Notes: a model not told the origin generated them from the sequence alone. 64,000 bases of DNA from Delphinus delphis (GCF_949987515.2 NC_082689.1:99300957-99364956); one strand, 5' to 3'. Numbered from the stretch's first letter, positions 47,712 through 58,795 are shown. Made by a program: numbers and translations.

Positions 47712-47726
47712 TATTCCATTTCTTTT

Positions 47727-48780
47727 AGCACTGAACATCACTGTGGAAAACTCAGAAAAATTTAACTTCTGAGCAGAACTGATTTTTTGCCTAGATTCAC
47801 CCAACCCCATCTGTCCCTTAGAAATCCTTATTTAATCTTTGAAGTTTGGTAATGTCTTTAAAAGTATATATCTCACTCTTATTTATTCTGTGTCATTTTC
47901 CTGGAACATATTACACACACATGTGCACACACACAGTGGAGGAAAATTGTTCCAAGACATGGAAGAAGAAAAAATTTCTGAAAGAAAATATAAATTCAAA
48001 TTCATTTCTAGTTTGGAAAAAATGTCTCTTTTACTGTATTTTTTTTCTTTTTGGTATAATGTATTTATTTATTTTTTATTGGAGTATAATTGCTTTACAA
48101 TGTTGTGTTAGTTTCTGCTTACAATGAAGTAAATCAGCTATATGTATACCTATATCCCCTCCCTCTTGGACCTCTTTTACTGTACTTTTTACTGTACCTC
48201 TTTTACTGTGTCTTTGAATGTTTTTTCTTCCTCTGTTCTGATTTTACTTCAAGAAGACCTATTATATGTAGATTGGATCTCCTTGTGTTCTGCATATATC
48301 ACTCTCCCCCTAATTATTATAAATTATTTTTCCAATTTTATTTTTCTCACTTCAGATGTCTAAAGCCTGTCCCTGATATCCCTGGATGTTTTTAGCAGAG
48401 TCCGATCTACTTTTTACTGTTTATAACTTGTTTTCATTTCCCTGATAGTTTTGTTATATTTTCCATTTCTGAGATGTCAGTTTAGTATTAATTTTATATT
48501 TTAATTTCTTTTGATATTATTATAATTCACATATATTTATTTTTAAATTTGTTTATCTTTTATATACAGTCTGATTTCAAAGAAGTTATGCTTTCTAAAA
48601 TTTATTTGATACCATAGTTTTTTAAGTGTTCTCCTTCCTTCCTCCTGGTATAATCCTGAAGAGTAGTCTTTATCTGCTTGTTGTTTGTTGTACTGTATTC
48701 CTTCTTTTTATGTTTTTGTCTATACTGGATCCTAATTGATTGTAAATTACATTTGTGTAGGCTTTTGGGACTAGCTGTTT
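47727..48780 (-). mobile_element. possible LINE (L1/HAL1-like), antisense
   Basis: AT-rich text such as 'cattttcctggaacatatta', 'gaagacctattatatgtag' and 'ttttcatttccctgatagtt' has antisense L1/HAL1 flavour. I cannot align it with confidence. Confidence 0.35.
48039..48171 (-). mobile_element. short 5'-truncated L1 insertion, antisense
   Basis: Contains 'attggagtataattgcttta' and 'caatgttgtgttagtttctg', the antisense 3' end of cetartiodactyl L1. It is flanked by a 13-bp 'ctcttttactgta' duplication (48026-48038 and 48172-48184). Confidence 0.88.
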
Positions 48781-49467
48781 TCTACACTGTATATGACAAG
48801 GGGCTAGGGGAGTGAATCAGCAGAGAGGGCAGGTTAAATTCACGTGTAGTTTTTCCAAATGCCGTCTCATCAACTCTGTTACTTATTTTGCCACAAGAGT
48901 ATATCTGCTCTTCACTCTCATAGAGTGTGGCTGGCACCCCTCTGAGGAAGTAGGGAATCTCTGTGCCAAGCAGCTTAGTCCTGCATGCCACAAGTCTCTC
49001 TCTCCTTTTTGTCTTAAGTGTTTAATTTTCTCCAGCTGACTGTTAGAGGCAGCTGCAAGGCAGAAAACCTAGCCGGTCACACCAGAAGGTGACTTTGAGA
49101 AGATAGCATGTGGACTGCTTTCCTCATTGTCCCCTACTCCCGACCCGCGGAGGAGCAAGAATTCAGTGTTGTATCAATAGCCTGTCAAACCCTTGAGCTT
49201 GTGTCCTAAACTTTGGGGTCTTTAAGACCTTGCTGCATAATACAGAAAACTTTCTGTCATGTTAGAACATGAAGGTACATGTTATGTCTCTGTGTATTTC
49301 ATTAATTTGATAAAAACATATTATGGGTTGTGAATATTTTGTAACTTCAGTGAAGATGGAATTCAGTCCCCACTCCCCCTTCTCTCTCGCTCTCATTGTG
49401 TTGTTTTTGCTTAATGGTAGACGTATCTTTATTTCACTATTTTTAACCAGAGGCACTATTTTAATCT
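48781..49467. other. unassigned stretch
   Basis: Nothing recognised. Confidence 0.4.
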
Positions 49468-49513
49468 CTCCCTGTTTAAGTTTTATTAAACTCCCTGTTT
49501 AAGTTTTATTAAA
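49468..49513 (+). repeat. 23-bp tandem duplication
   Basis: Two identical head-to-tail copies of a unit starting 'ctccctgtttaagttttatt' (49468-49490 and 49491-49513). Confidence 0.97.
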
Positions 49514-50171
49514 CATGCGGTTTTCTAACTTTTAGGAGTTAAAAAAAATCTACGTAAGAAAGTTGGAAAAAATGTTAAACCACAGAAATAAGTAAATAAA
49601 TAAAGTAACCCATTACCCACTACCTAGAAATAATAGCGCTTATCAGATAACTTTTAATATTTTAGAGGCCCCATAAGCTATAAAAAAGCCCTGTAGATGG
49701 GAAGAATGTTTAATTTGGTTTAACCAAATATCTCAGTGTTCACCCGATACAACAAAAACACAAAATACAGTTTTGAAAGTGATTAATTAATAAATCAAGA
49801 AATATTGGTCTAAATCTATTAGTGATGTGAAAATTGCTAACAACAACAGAAAAACCAAACAGCTAAGAAAGATAAAAGTGCTTGTCTCAGGTATAAGGAT
49901 AGGAGGAATGGGGAGAGGTCAGGCAGGAGATTTGTTTTTTATCCTAAGCTTTTCTGTATTATTTGATTTTTGTGACCATGTAAGTGAATTACTTGGATGA
50001 GATAAAAATCATTCATTAAAAGTAAAGATTCAAAATAAATTAGATGTTAGTGAAAATAGGTATTTTTTTTACATTTTGCTAAATGCTTCTCTTATCACAG
50101 ACTTTAGTTTTAAATATTAAATTAAGGTATATAGTAGAGATTAAATATGGAATAATGCTCAGATCTCTATT
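49514..50171. other. AT-rich unassigned stretch
   Basis: May contain decayed LINE 3' sequence near 49920-50030 but is not assignable. Confidence 0.35.
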
Positions 50172-50185
50172 TGGTTATGCATTTT

Positions 50186-50376
50186 TTTAAAGATTTTTTT
50201 TTTGATGTGGATCATTTGTAAAGTCTTTATTGAATTTGTTACCATATTGCATCTGTTTTATGTTTTGGTTTTTTGGCCGCAAGGCATGTGGGATCTTAGC
50301 TCCCCGACCAGGCATCAAGCCTGCAGCCCCTGCATTGGAAGGCGAAGTCTTAACCACTGGACCATCAGGGAAATCA
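50186..50376 (-). mobile_element. older CHR-related SINE, antisense
   Basis: 'gtctttattgaatttgttac', 'gttttggttttttggccgca', 'ggcatgtgggatcttagctc' and 'gtcttaaccactggaccatc' mark a CHR-related subfamily also known from ruminants. Flanked by a perfect 14-bp 'tggttatgcatttt' (50172-50185 and 50377-50390). Confidence 0.92.
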
Positions 50377-50724
50377 TGGTTATGCATTTTAACATTAGAA
50401 TTTCTTGGCACCTGTTGATACACTGTCCCTTATTTCCCTCATTCTTTCTGATTCCCTGTGTTCTAGATCACATGCCTTAGATCTTACGTCTTTGGTTATA
50501 TTAGCTTAATTATATACATTTATTATTAAGGTCATATACATTTCATTTCTGTTTCTCATAGAGTCTGTTTGGGGAGCATGAAAAGCATCCTTTATCCTGG
50601 CATGTGTCCCTGTCTCTGGATTTCTAACAGTAGGTTTTTCTGGGTCTTCCACCACTTCTCCCAACAGCCATAGTCAAGCCCTTCCCTTGCCATGTTCTTT
50701 GTCACCCAGGTGGAGGACTCCTGA

Positions 50725-50844
50725 TTTTTTTTTTTCCCCACACTGAGCAGCATGCTGGATCTTAGTTCTCCGACCAGGGATCGAACCTGCGCCCCCTGCA
50801 GTGGAAGTGCGTAGTCTTAACCACTGGACCGCCAGAGAAGTCCT
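50725..50844 (-). mobile_element. older CHR-related SINE, truncated, antisense
   Basis: T-run, then 'gctggatcttagttctccga', 'ccagggatcgaacctgcgcc' and 'gtcttaaccactggaccgcc'. Flanked by 'gaggactcctga' (50713-50724 and 50845-50856). Confidence 0.93.
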
Positions 50845-50856
50845 GAGGACTCCTGA

Positions 50857-51600
50857 CTGTGTAAAGAAAATAAAGCAGAGACAAATGATACACTTTCCAG
50901 GTCCAAGTTTTGAGCCTCCTGGGACCAAATTTTCTCTATCTACACATGCAGGATGTCAGAATGCAAAATGCTCAGATTCTGTGAAAAGGTGGAAACAATG
51001 TCATTGATGTCATCCACTCTGAATTACCCAGTGATGTCAGATTATTTAAGGCCTCCCCTTCCACCTCTCATTGACTAATACGTGTGGGGAGTCACATGGA
51101 TTTACTTCTACGGAATGCTTGAAATGAGAGGGGAAAGTGGACATGGGTGTTACTGAAGAGGAAAAATGCAGAAATAAGGTAGTGTGCTACTATCAATTTC
51201 AGAAATCTAAAGATGTGAGAGTACTTGGATATTGCTGGAGTTTGAGAAATAAATGAGAGGTTTATCCCACAAGTCCGATCGCTTTAAACATCTGGAGAGA
51301 CTCCAGGATTCCTTGGGGGTGGGGGTGGGTGGAATAACAAAGCCACTTGCTTAACTTCCCCTTCATTTCAGGAATATCATAATTAGAGCAAGGCATGAAT
51401 AATAAGGAGCTCTGCAAGGTCACATCCATCATCAAAGCAGGAGAAATGTAATCTCCCAGCCCCTGCAAAAACCTGTAGCAGTAGGCTGAGGCATCACATG
51501 GTAGGTTTAGATTATTCTTTTACTCCTTTGATCAGTATACTCAATTCAGAGGGTTCCGAAAGCAAAATAAAACAAAACAGTAAAGAAAACTCTTGGCATT
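50857..51600. other. unassigned stretch with G-rich tract
   Basis: A run of G5-T-G5-T-G3-T-GG sits at about 51315-51332. Nothing else recognised. Confidence 0.45.
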
Positions 51601-51810
51601 TGTGTTACATTTGCTTTGCACTCTTTACTATCCTATCTGATCTTCTTACAAATCAGCTGAGGTGGGCACAGAAAGGATGATTACGCCCATTTAGTAGATG
51701 GGGGTAACTGAGGCACAGATGCATTGCATGGCTTGCCTAAAGCCAGGCAGCACTTTTTCACAGGGGTAGGATTAGAGCCCGAGTTTCCTGATACTTTGGC
51801 ATTTTCTCCT
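51600..51810 (-). mobile_element. MIR, antisense
   Basis: 'cgcccatttagtagatgggg', 'gtaactgaggcacagatgc' and 'taggattagagcccgagttt' follow the antisense MIR core. Confidence 0.65.
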
Positions 51811-52904
51811 GCCTGCTTACATTGCTGCTTCTCCAATTCATTCACACAGGTGGCTCAAAGGAGGAGGTATATATCAAGTACCTGGAGTAGAGCTTAGTGG
51901 AGAATAGGTGCTCTGTAAATGGTGGCTACTCCTTTAGTTTGAGCCACTCCTTTCCAGGCATCACCCCCTGGAATGCAGGCCCTTATAGGATGTGGTTTTT
52001 CTTAATGATCCCTGCAGCAAGACAGAATTTTTTTAGAATGGACTTACTATGTACTCTGTTTGGGAAAATGAAGGCTATGGAGTCTGTAAAATTTTGCAGC
52101 TGAAGATAGCAAAACTACCCCATTCTTATTTTTCCAGCCTTTTGCTCTTATGTTTCCTGTCTTCCTACTTCACTAATGTTCTCCTCAAATATATTCAAAC
52201 ATGTTATGACTATTAGCATTAACATTAGCAAAATGTAAGTTTTATCTTCATAAGTAAATGAGAGAACTCCAGCCAGCATTTGCATTACTTGAACCTTGTT
52301 GTTTATTATTTTTCAATCACCTTCCAGTCATGCATTCTCTCCATGTATGCCAGGGATTTGTTTTATTTTCATTTTTTCCCTCAGTTATTTTATGTTGGCT
52401 TTGAGGCTCCAGAGCTGTAAGACTATTGCATGATCAGTTTTGTTTCTCTGTTACAGTGGAGTTTTCATGAAATTAATTATGCTGTTTCCTTCTCAGTAAT
52501 GTCCTCTGATGAATATTTTATTTTGCTCAATTGCTGTGTGGTCGGCCTTGCTTGATATTTTGCGGTACCTTTTCAAATAAGAAGATGCTCCTGAGACTTT
52601 TCAGAGTCTCTGCTGCAGCCTTAATAGGAAATCCAGAGATCAGCCAAAGGAGCTCTTCCCTCTAAGAGCACAGAAAATTCCTAATAGCGGGGCCCACAGG
52701 GTGAGAACAAGATTCACCTGACCTCCCAATGTCCGTATGTTAGAAATCATCATGGCATCAGCAGAGAGAAGGGAAATAAATGCATCCCATCATGGAGATG
52801 TGTTACTAAACCAATCCAGTTCCATGACCTTGACTACTCAGAACTGCAAGGGCTTCCTATTTATTTTGCTATGAGCACAGAGTTGGCTCTAGAATATTCA
52901 CTAT
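51811..52904. other. unassigned stretch
   Basis: No recognised repeat or exon. Confidence 0.4.
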
Positions 52905-52915
52905 AAAACCTCCTC

Positions 52916-53205
52916 AAGGGGACTTCCCTGGTGGTGCAGTGGTTGAGAGTCCGCCTGCCGATGCAGGGGACATGGGTTTGAGCCCTGGTCCGGGAAGATC
53001 CCACATGCCGCGGAGCAACTGGGTCCGTGAGCCACAACTACTGAGCCTGCGCATAAGGAGCCTGTGCTCTGCAACAAGAGAGGCCGCAATAGTGAGAGGC
53101 CTGCGCACCGCGATGAAGAGTGGCCCCCGCTCGCCGCAACTAGAGGAAGCCTTCGTGCAGAAACGAAGACCCAACACAGACCAAAATAAAACAAAAAACA
53201 AACAA
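52916..53205 (+). mobile_element. CHR-type SINE, long form, sense
   Basis: Head 'gggacttccctggtggtgca', body with 'ccgcaactagaggaagcctt' and a CAAA-rich tail. Flanked by 'aaaacctcctc' (52905-52915 and 53206-53216). Frames of 138-147 codons on both strands run through it and are not genes. Positions 53217-53380 are unassigned. Confidence 0.93.
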
Positions 53206-53396
53206 AAAACCTCCTCTGGCAACTCCAAGGGCTGTGTAGTTGAGTGTTTTTCTGAGGTGAGCATAAGTTCAGCAGCAAGAAAGAGCCCATCAGAAGAGCG
53301 GCTGGAGCAGGTGCCATGCAGAAGAAAGGAAAAAACAGAAATGGAGCAGCTGCTCATTGCCAGACACTGCTTGGTGTTTTAAAAGTATCTCATTTA

Positions 53397-53603
53397 GGGC
53401 TTCCCTGGTGGCGCAGTGGTTGAGAGTCTGCCTGACGATGCAGGGGACGCGGGTTCGTGCCCAGGTCCGGGAAGATCCCACATGCCACGGAGCGGCTGGG
53501 CCCGTGAGCCATGGCCGCTGAGCCTGCACGTCCGGAGCCTGTGCTCCGCAACGGGAGAGGCCACAGCAGTGAGAGGCCCGCGTACAAAAAAAAAAAAAAA
53601 AAA
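53397..53603 (+). mobile_element. CHR-type SINE, short form, sense
   Basis: Head 'gggcttccctggtggcgcag', full short body and a long A-tail. Flanked by a perfect 16-bp 'aaaagtatctcattta' (53381-53396 and 53604-53619). The intact duplication and pure A-tail suggest one of the youngest insertions here. Confidence 0.95.
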
Positions 53604-53619
53604 AAAAGTATCTCATTTA

Positions 53620-53765
53620 ATTGTCAAAATTACCTCGCCATCAGGTTATGAACCCCGTTATAAATATGCGACCTCTGGTGCTCAGAGAGGTTAAGTAACT
53701 TGTCTAAGGAGCCCAGTGGCTGGCATTTAAATATTTGCTGATTCAATAATGAATGAATGAATGTT
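53620..53765 (-). mobile_element. MIR fragment, antisense
   Basis: 'gtgctcagagaggttaagta' and 'cttgtctaaggagcccagtg' are an antisense MIR core. The SINE above inserted at its edge. Confidence 0.65.
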
Positions 53766-54940
53766 ATGCCGCCAATGCAGGGAATTAATAAAGGGAGCAC
53801 CTCTTACTTCTACTTTATAGGAATAAATATTCCCTGTGGCAGAAGGAAGACTTAGCAAATGACATGGGAGCTTACTAAATGAAGTTTTTGGCATGAAATG
53901 CTGGCAGGAAGAGAAGGGGGCTGTGTCCCTGTTGTCCCAGTTGTGGGCTCTGTAGTCTCATCTACAAAATTGGGACTACACGGCTCTGCCTACCTTCCTT
54001 CCCACCCCTACCTTGCTTTTTACCAATGAGCCTTTGGGAGGCTCTCACTGAGATACGTAAGGTGATGTAATTATACATAATTCTGTATCTGGCCAAGAAC
54101 TGGGGACAGGAGTCAAGGTCCTAAATGTTTTCTGCCTTTTGGGGTACCTGGAGGTAAGGGAAGTTAAAGAATTGGGAACTTCAGAGTTGGACAGTAAACG
54201 TGGGTTTCATAGTTAAATGGCACAGGTTGTGCCTGGCCATCCTGTTTAGAAGCCCTCATTTCCTTTTCAGGCCCTGTTTCTACTAAACCTTGTGGTTTTC
54301 CGAATTGTGCTGAGAGCAAATCCCACATCCCCTTTGAAATGATTTGATTTCTGTACTCAAAACTGGTCTGGAGGGCAGACTGCTGAAAAAGCTTCTTTCC
54401 GCTTGAATTAAATGCTCTTGGGCAGGGGAAAACAGACTGTGAGATTGTTGTGCCTGGTTGAAAGCAGGCAGGTATCTCCAGTATCCACATCAAAGCCTTC
54501 AGTGCCCATGGTGACATTAATAATAAATCTTGAGTTTCTTGCAGATTTTCAACTAAGCAATGTTGCTTTTCCTGTGGTTAGGTCAGTTCCAATGTGTTTG
54601 GTGCTAGCATTTCAGACATCTTCTGCCAAAATGAATGTGAAATAATTAGCAGCATGAGATGCTTTTGCTTTGCTCACCAGAAGCAGTCTTTTAACCTAAC
54701 ATAATAGAGTTTTCAAGTGAATCTTGGTTATGAAAACCTTTCCTTTCTGAGGATTACTAACCCATCCAGGTAACTGCTAGGGTGGTCTTGAGTTCTTTTC
54801 TCTGATATTGATGTACCCATATTAGGTGGAACTGGGCGAAAGCAGTTGGAATAGGCACACAAGTGGGGACCGAAAGTGGGAGTTGGGTGGGCTTCATCTA
54901 TCGGCCACAGCAGAGGGCAGGTGAAAAAAGAACTCCCTCT
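53766..54940. other. unassigned stretch
   Basis: A MIR-like piece may sit at 53920-54010 ('gtctcatctacaaaattggg'). The minus open frame at 54164-54517 (117 codons) shows no domain. Confidence 0.4.
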
Positions 54941-54944
54941 AATT

Positions 54945-55407
54945 TCTCTCTGTCCCCACTGCCCTTCCCCAGTCCATGCCACCACCAGCTCTCGTCTGAC
55001 CATTGCAGAAACCTCCTAACTATTCTTTTTGCTTCCACTCTCAACCTGCTCCAATTTAGGAAGCCAAGGTGAGTTTCTTAAACAAAAGCCAACCTAAACA
55101 ATTTACTCCCCTGGTTGAAACCTTTCGTTGGTTTTCAGTTCCATTTAACATAAAACATAATTCCAAAATCCTACCCCAGCCAACATGTCCAGCAGGTCCC
55201 TGGTCTCATGTTCATTGCTCTCCCCTCCTTACTGTGCCCTGGCTGTGCTGGACCTCCATCAAGCCCCTTACCCCTTCACAGCCCTGCCCACGCCTTCTTA
55301 CCGCTGCCCTCTCTTCCTCCCTCTTTGTCTCGCCTCTACTAATCCATCAAGTCTCATGTTAAGTTGGTTCCTCAGAAGGTCTTCCCTGATTCTAAAATAA
55401 AACTAGA
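54945..55407 (+). mobile_element. LINE L2, sense, part 1
   Basis: 'tttactcccctggttgaaac', 'aattccaaaatcctacccca', 'actgtgccctggctgtgctg' and 'cagaaggtcttccctgattc' follow the L2 order. It resumes at 57379 after an L1 insertion. Confidence 0.75.
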
Positions 55408-55880
55408 CACTCATAGGGAAGATGGCCAAGGTGGCTGAGTAGGAAGGCCCCAAACCCTTCCCCTCCCACAGGCATGTCAACATTACAACTACTTGCAGAG
55501 CAACTACCTATGAGAATAACCTGAAGACTAGTAGAAAATAATTTGCATAACTAAGGATATGAAAAGAAGGAAGCACAACAAGATAAGTCGGAGGGGCAAA
55601 GAAGCAGTACAGTCAGGGCCCACACACCTGGGGGAGGTGACCCACAAATGGGATGCTAATCACAGCCACAGAGGTCCTCCCCAAGAAGCGAGGGGTCCAA
55701 GCCCCACATCAGGCTCCCCAGCCCCCGGGTCCTGACAAGGAAGACGAGGCCCCAGGACGTCTAGCCTCGAAAACCAGCAGGGCTGAGGGAACAGACACTC
55801 TGCACTTAAAGGGTGTGTGAAAATCTCATGTGCTCCAGATCCCAGCAAAGAGGCAGTAGTGTCAAAGGAGCCTAGATCAG

Positions 55881-56105
55881 GGCTTCCCTGGTGCGCAGTG
55901 GTTGAGAGTCTGCCTGCCGATGCAGGGGATGCGCGTTCGTGCCCAGGTCTGGGAAGATCTCACATGCCGCGGAGCGGCTGGGCCCGTGAGCCATGGCCGC
56001 TGAGCCTGCGCATCCGGAGCCTGTGCTACGCAACGGGAGAGGCCACATTGATGAGAGGCCCGTGTACCGCAAAACAACAACAACAACAACAACAATAAAA
56101 AAAAA
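55881..56105 (+). mobile_element. CHR-type SINE, short form, sense
   Basis: 'ggcttccctggtgcgcagtg' (one GC pair short), body, then a (CAA)n tail and A-run. The left flank 'gagcctagatcag' (about 55868-55880) matches 'agcctagatcag' found after the next SINE, and a shorter piece lies between the two. Confidence 0.92.
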
Positions 56106-56113
56106 GGCCTAGA

Positions 56114-56293
56114 GGGCTTCCCTGGTGGCGCAGTGATTGAGGGTCCGCCTGCTGATGCAGGGGACGCAGGTTCATGCCCCGGTCCTGTGAGCCATGGCCG
56201 CTGAGCCTGCGCGTCCGGAGCCTGTGCTCCGCAACGGGAGAGGCCACAACAGTGAGAGGCCCGCGTACCGCAAAACAACAACAGTAAAGAAAA
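56114..56293 (+). mobile_element. CHR-type SINE, sense, internal deletion
   Basis: Same family, inserted right behind the previous copy. It lacks about 38 bp of the body between 'ggtcc' and 'tgtgagccatgg' (near 56186). Flanked by 'gcctaga' (56107-56113 and 56294-56300). Confidence 0.92.
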
Positions 56294-57378
56294 GCCTAGA
56301 TCAGACCCACTTTTTCAACTTAGCGAGCCTCTTGTAGAGGCAGGTGTTAGCTGGGGTTGGAGATATTAGCAGCAGCCATTTTTGGAAGCTCGTTCTACCA
56401 CGATGGCAAGCCCCATTTTGGAATCCACCCTCTAGCCTGTTAGTGTCAGGAGCTTACCTTCTCACCAGTGGGTCAGCGCCAGCGATGTGCCCCCGGCGCC
56501 ATGCACCCAGCTGTGGGGGGATCTGGGCCTATCTGCCAGTAGACAGGCGGCAGCCACCAAACCTCCCCAGGCCATACAGCCAACCATGTGGGAAGCCTAA
56601 CCCCTAACCCTGCCTTACAACAGGCCTGCAGCCATCACATGAGGCAGGGCCTGGCAGCCAACCAGGCCAGGGACCAGTGGTGCCTGCCAGCACACCCATA
56701 GTATGAAGGTTTCTTGGAAAATTAAGAAAAGAACTACCATGTGTTCCAGCAATTTCGCTTATGAGTATTTGCCTGAAAAAAACAAAAGCACTAATTCCAA
56801 AAGATATATGCACCTCAATATTCATTGCAGCATTAGTTACAGTAGCCAAGATATGGAAGCAGCCTAGTGTCCATTGATAGAGTAATGGATTAAGTAGATG
56901 CGGTGTATATATACAATGGAATATTATTCAGCCACAAACAATGAAATCTTGCCATTTGCAACAACATGGGTGGATTGGGAGGGTATTAGCTAAATGAAAT
57001 AAGTCAGAGAGAGAAAGACAAATGCTGTAGATCTCACATATATGTGGAATCTAAGAAAAAAACAAACAAAAACCGAGAAAACAGACTCATAGATAGAACA
57101 AACAGGTGGTTGCCAGAAGGGCAGGGGATGGGGGTGGGTGAACTAGGTGGAAGGGATCAGAAGATACAAACCTTCAGTAATAGAATAAATAAGTTATGGG
57201 GATGTAATATACAGCAGAAGGCATATGGTCAATAATGCAGTAATAACTTTGGAGACAGATGTTTACTAGGCTTATCGTGGTGGTCATTTCATAATGTATG
57301 TAAATGTCAAATTACTATTTAGTACACCTGAAACTCACATAATATTGTGTGTCAACTATATATCAATAAAAAAAAAGT

Positions 57379-57597
57379 TTTTCTTGTATTTTCCTTTCAT
57401 AGCACTTAAGACTAAGGCTGTTTGTTAGTGTGTATTTTATATATGTCATAATTTAAAAAATATATGTCTTCCTTCCCACTGATTTGTAAACTCAGTTAAG
57501 TAGGGACCAAGTCTGTTTTGTCCACCAGTATATCCTTAGCACCTAACAGAGTACCTGACACATAAGAGGTACTCTAAATATTTAGAGAATGAATAAA
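57379..57597 (+). mobile_element. LINE L2, sense, part 2
   Basis: Continues the L2 of 54945-55407: 'ttcctttcatagcacttaag', 'cagttaagtagggaccaagt', 'tatccttagcacctaacaga' and 'gtacctgacacataagaggt', ending in 'gagaatgaataaa'. Positions 57598-57768 are unassigned. Confidence 0.78.
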
Positions 57598-57768
57598 AAG
57601 CTGGCTTCTTGTGCCATCTGTCCAAGTTGACTTACTCTCGTTTCTAAACCACTGTACAGGATGCCTGGTTTCAGGCCTCACATCAGTGGGCACAGCCTTG
57701 CCTGGTCCTTGTAATTGACTGGCTCCACCATGTTGGCCTTGGTAGGCATGCTGCCTATACCAGCCCTG

Positions 57769-58795
57769 TTTTTTCTAATGCAAAACAGATTTATTTGTGA
57801 GGTGAAAAGGAAAGCACACTTCCGTCAAATGGAGAAGATCAAGATTCTTAAGTAGCTGACTTTGGGACCTGCCGGGTGGGAAGACTTGCTGTGTTGCCTT
57901 CAGATGTTCTCTCTTTACCTGATGTGTCAGATGCTTCAGCAGCCTTTTCAGGCTGTCCTTCACTCTTGGCCGCCTTTTCTAAGTCCTTCTGATAGTTAAG
58001 CTGGTATTCCAGATAGCTTATGTTCCTGGTCTGTTCATCCAGGAACTCTTTCATGAAGCGTGAGAGATTGGTTTCTTTATTCGTAGAAGTCGAGGTCTTC
58101 AGTTCTTGCAGCAGCGTGTTTAACACTTTCTCCAACTGCAGATCCAAGCCAAATCCTTGGAACGTGACCTCATACCACTTGCTCAAAATCTGATTCCTGG
58201 TTGTTCCCACCCTTCTGGCAGTGTTTTGAGCCCTTGCTCAAAGCCTGTTTAAATGGAACCCTTCAAAATCCTTATATATTTTAAAGCTGTAGCATCTTTT
58301 TTTCTTTTAAAAAATTTACTTATTTATTTATTTATTTTTGGCTGCGTTTGGTCTTCACTGCTGCACGTGGGCTTTCTCTAGTTGCGGCGAGCGGGAGCTA
58401 CTCTTCGTTGTGGTGCTGGTGCTTCTCATTGCGGTGGCCTCTCTTGTTGTGGTGCTCGGGTTCTAGGGCACGTGGGCTCAGTAGTTGTGGCTCGTGGGCT
58501 CTAGAGCGCAGGCTCAGTAGTTGTGGCTCGTGGGCTCTAGAGCACAGGCTCAGTAGTTGTGGCACACGGGCTTAGTTGCTCCACGGCATGTGAGATCTTC
58601 CCAGACCGGGGCTCTTACCTGTGTCCCCTGCATTGACATGTGGATTCTCAACCACTGTGTCACCAGGGAAGCCCAAGCTGTAGCATCTTGATAGACCCTT
58701 CTGAGGAAGACTAGTAACTCTATAGCACCGTGAAAGTCAGCCCAGGCCTCACTGAACTTCTTGTCTGGGCTTATATGAAGAGGAAGTTCAAGTAG
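57769..58795 (-). pseudogene. processed pseudogene (retrocopy) of an unidentified gene, interrupted by a SINE
   Basis: On the minus strand an open frame from 58210 to 57848 (120 codons after a GTG; no ATG start) ends in TAA. About 50 bp later comes AATAAA (57790-57795), and 15 bp after that an A6 run (57769-57774), the layout of a reverse-transcribed mRNA. The frame is hydrophilic and probably helical, with the order 'ILSKWYEVTFQGFGLDLQLE', 'FLDEQTRNISYLEYQLNYQK' and a Lys/Glu/Ser-rich C-terminus. Upstream coding-like text continues beyond the SINE (58790-58675, includes 'SEAWADFHGAIELL'). It is broken by a stop codon (near 58250), a frameshift before 58210 and the SINE at 58299-58674. No introns or start codon are seen, so it is 5'-truncated or eroded. 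I do not recognise the parent gene. Confidence 0.68.
58299..58674 (-). mobile_element. CHR-type SINE, long form, antisense, inside the retrocopy
   Basis: T/TTTA-rich tail, 'ttttggctgcgtttggtctt', repeated 'cagtagttgtgg' blocks and head 'caccagggaagccc'. Flanked by a perfect 15-bp 'aagctgtagcatctt' (58284-58298 and 58675-58689) that is itself retrocopy sequence. The SINE therefore arrived later. Confidence 0.95.

Larger units (their letters stand above)
55408..57378 (+). mobile_element. internally deleted L1 inserted in an L2
   Basis: Begins with an L1 5'-end signature ('gggaagatggccaaggtggc') and GC-rich 5' UTR-like text to about 56700. It then jumps into the ORF2 end and 3' UTR: 'tccagcaatttcgcttatga', 'cagccaagatatggaag'-type text, 'aatggaatattattcagcca', 'gaaataagtcagagagagaa', and 'caataaaaaaaaa' at the end. 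ORF1 and most of ORF2 are missing. Two CHR SINEs sit in the 5' part. Net L1 length is about 1.55 kb. Confidence 0.72.

Noticed and set aside
52901..53382. 138-147-codon frames on both strands
   Set aside because: All are centred on one CHR SINE and overlap each other, which cannot be real genes.
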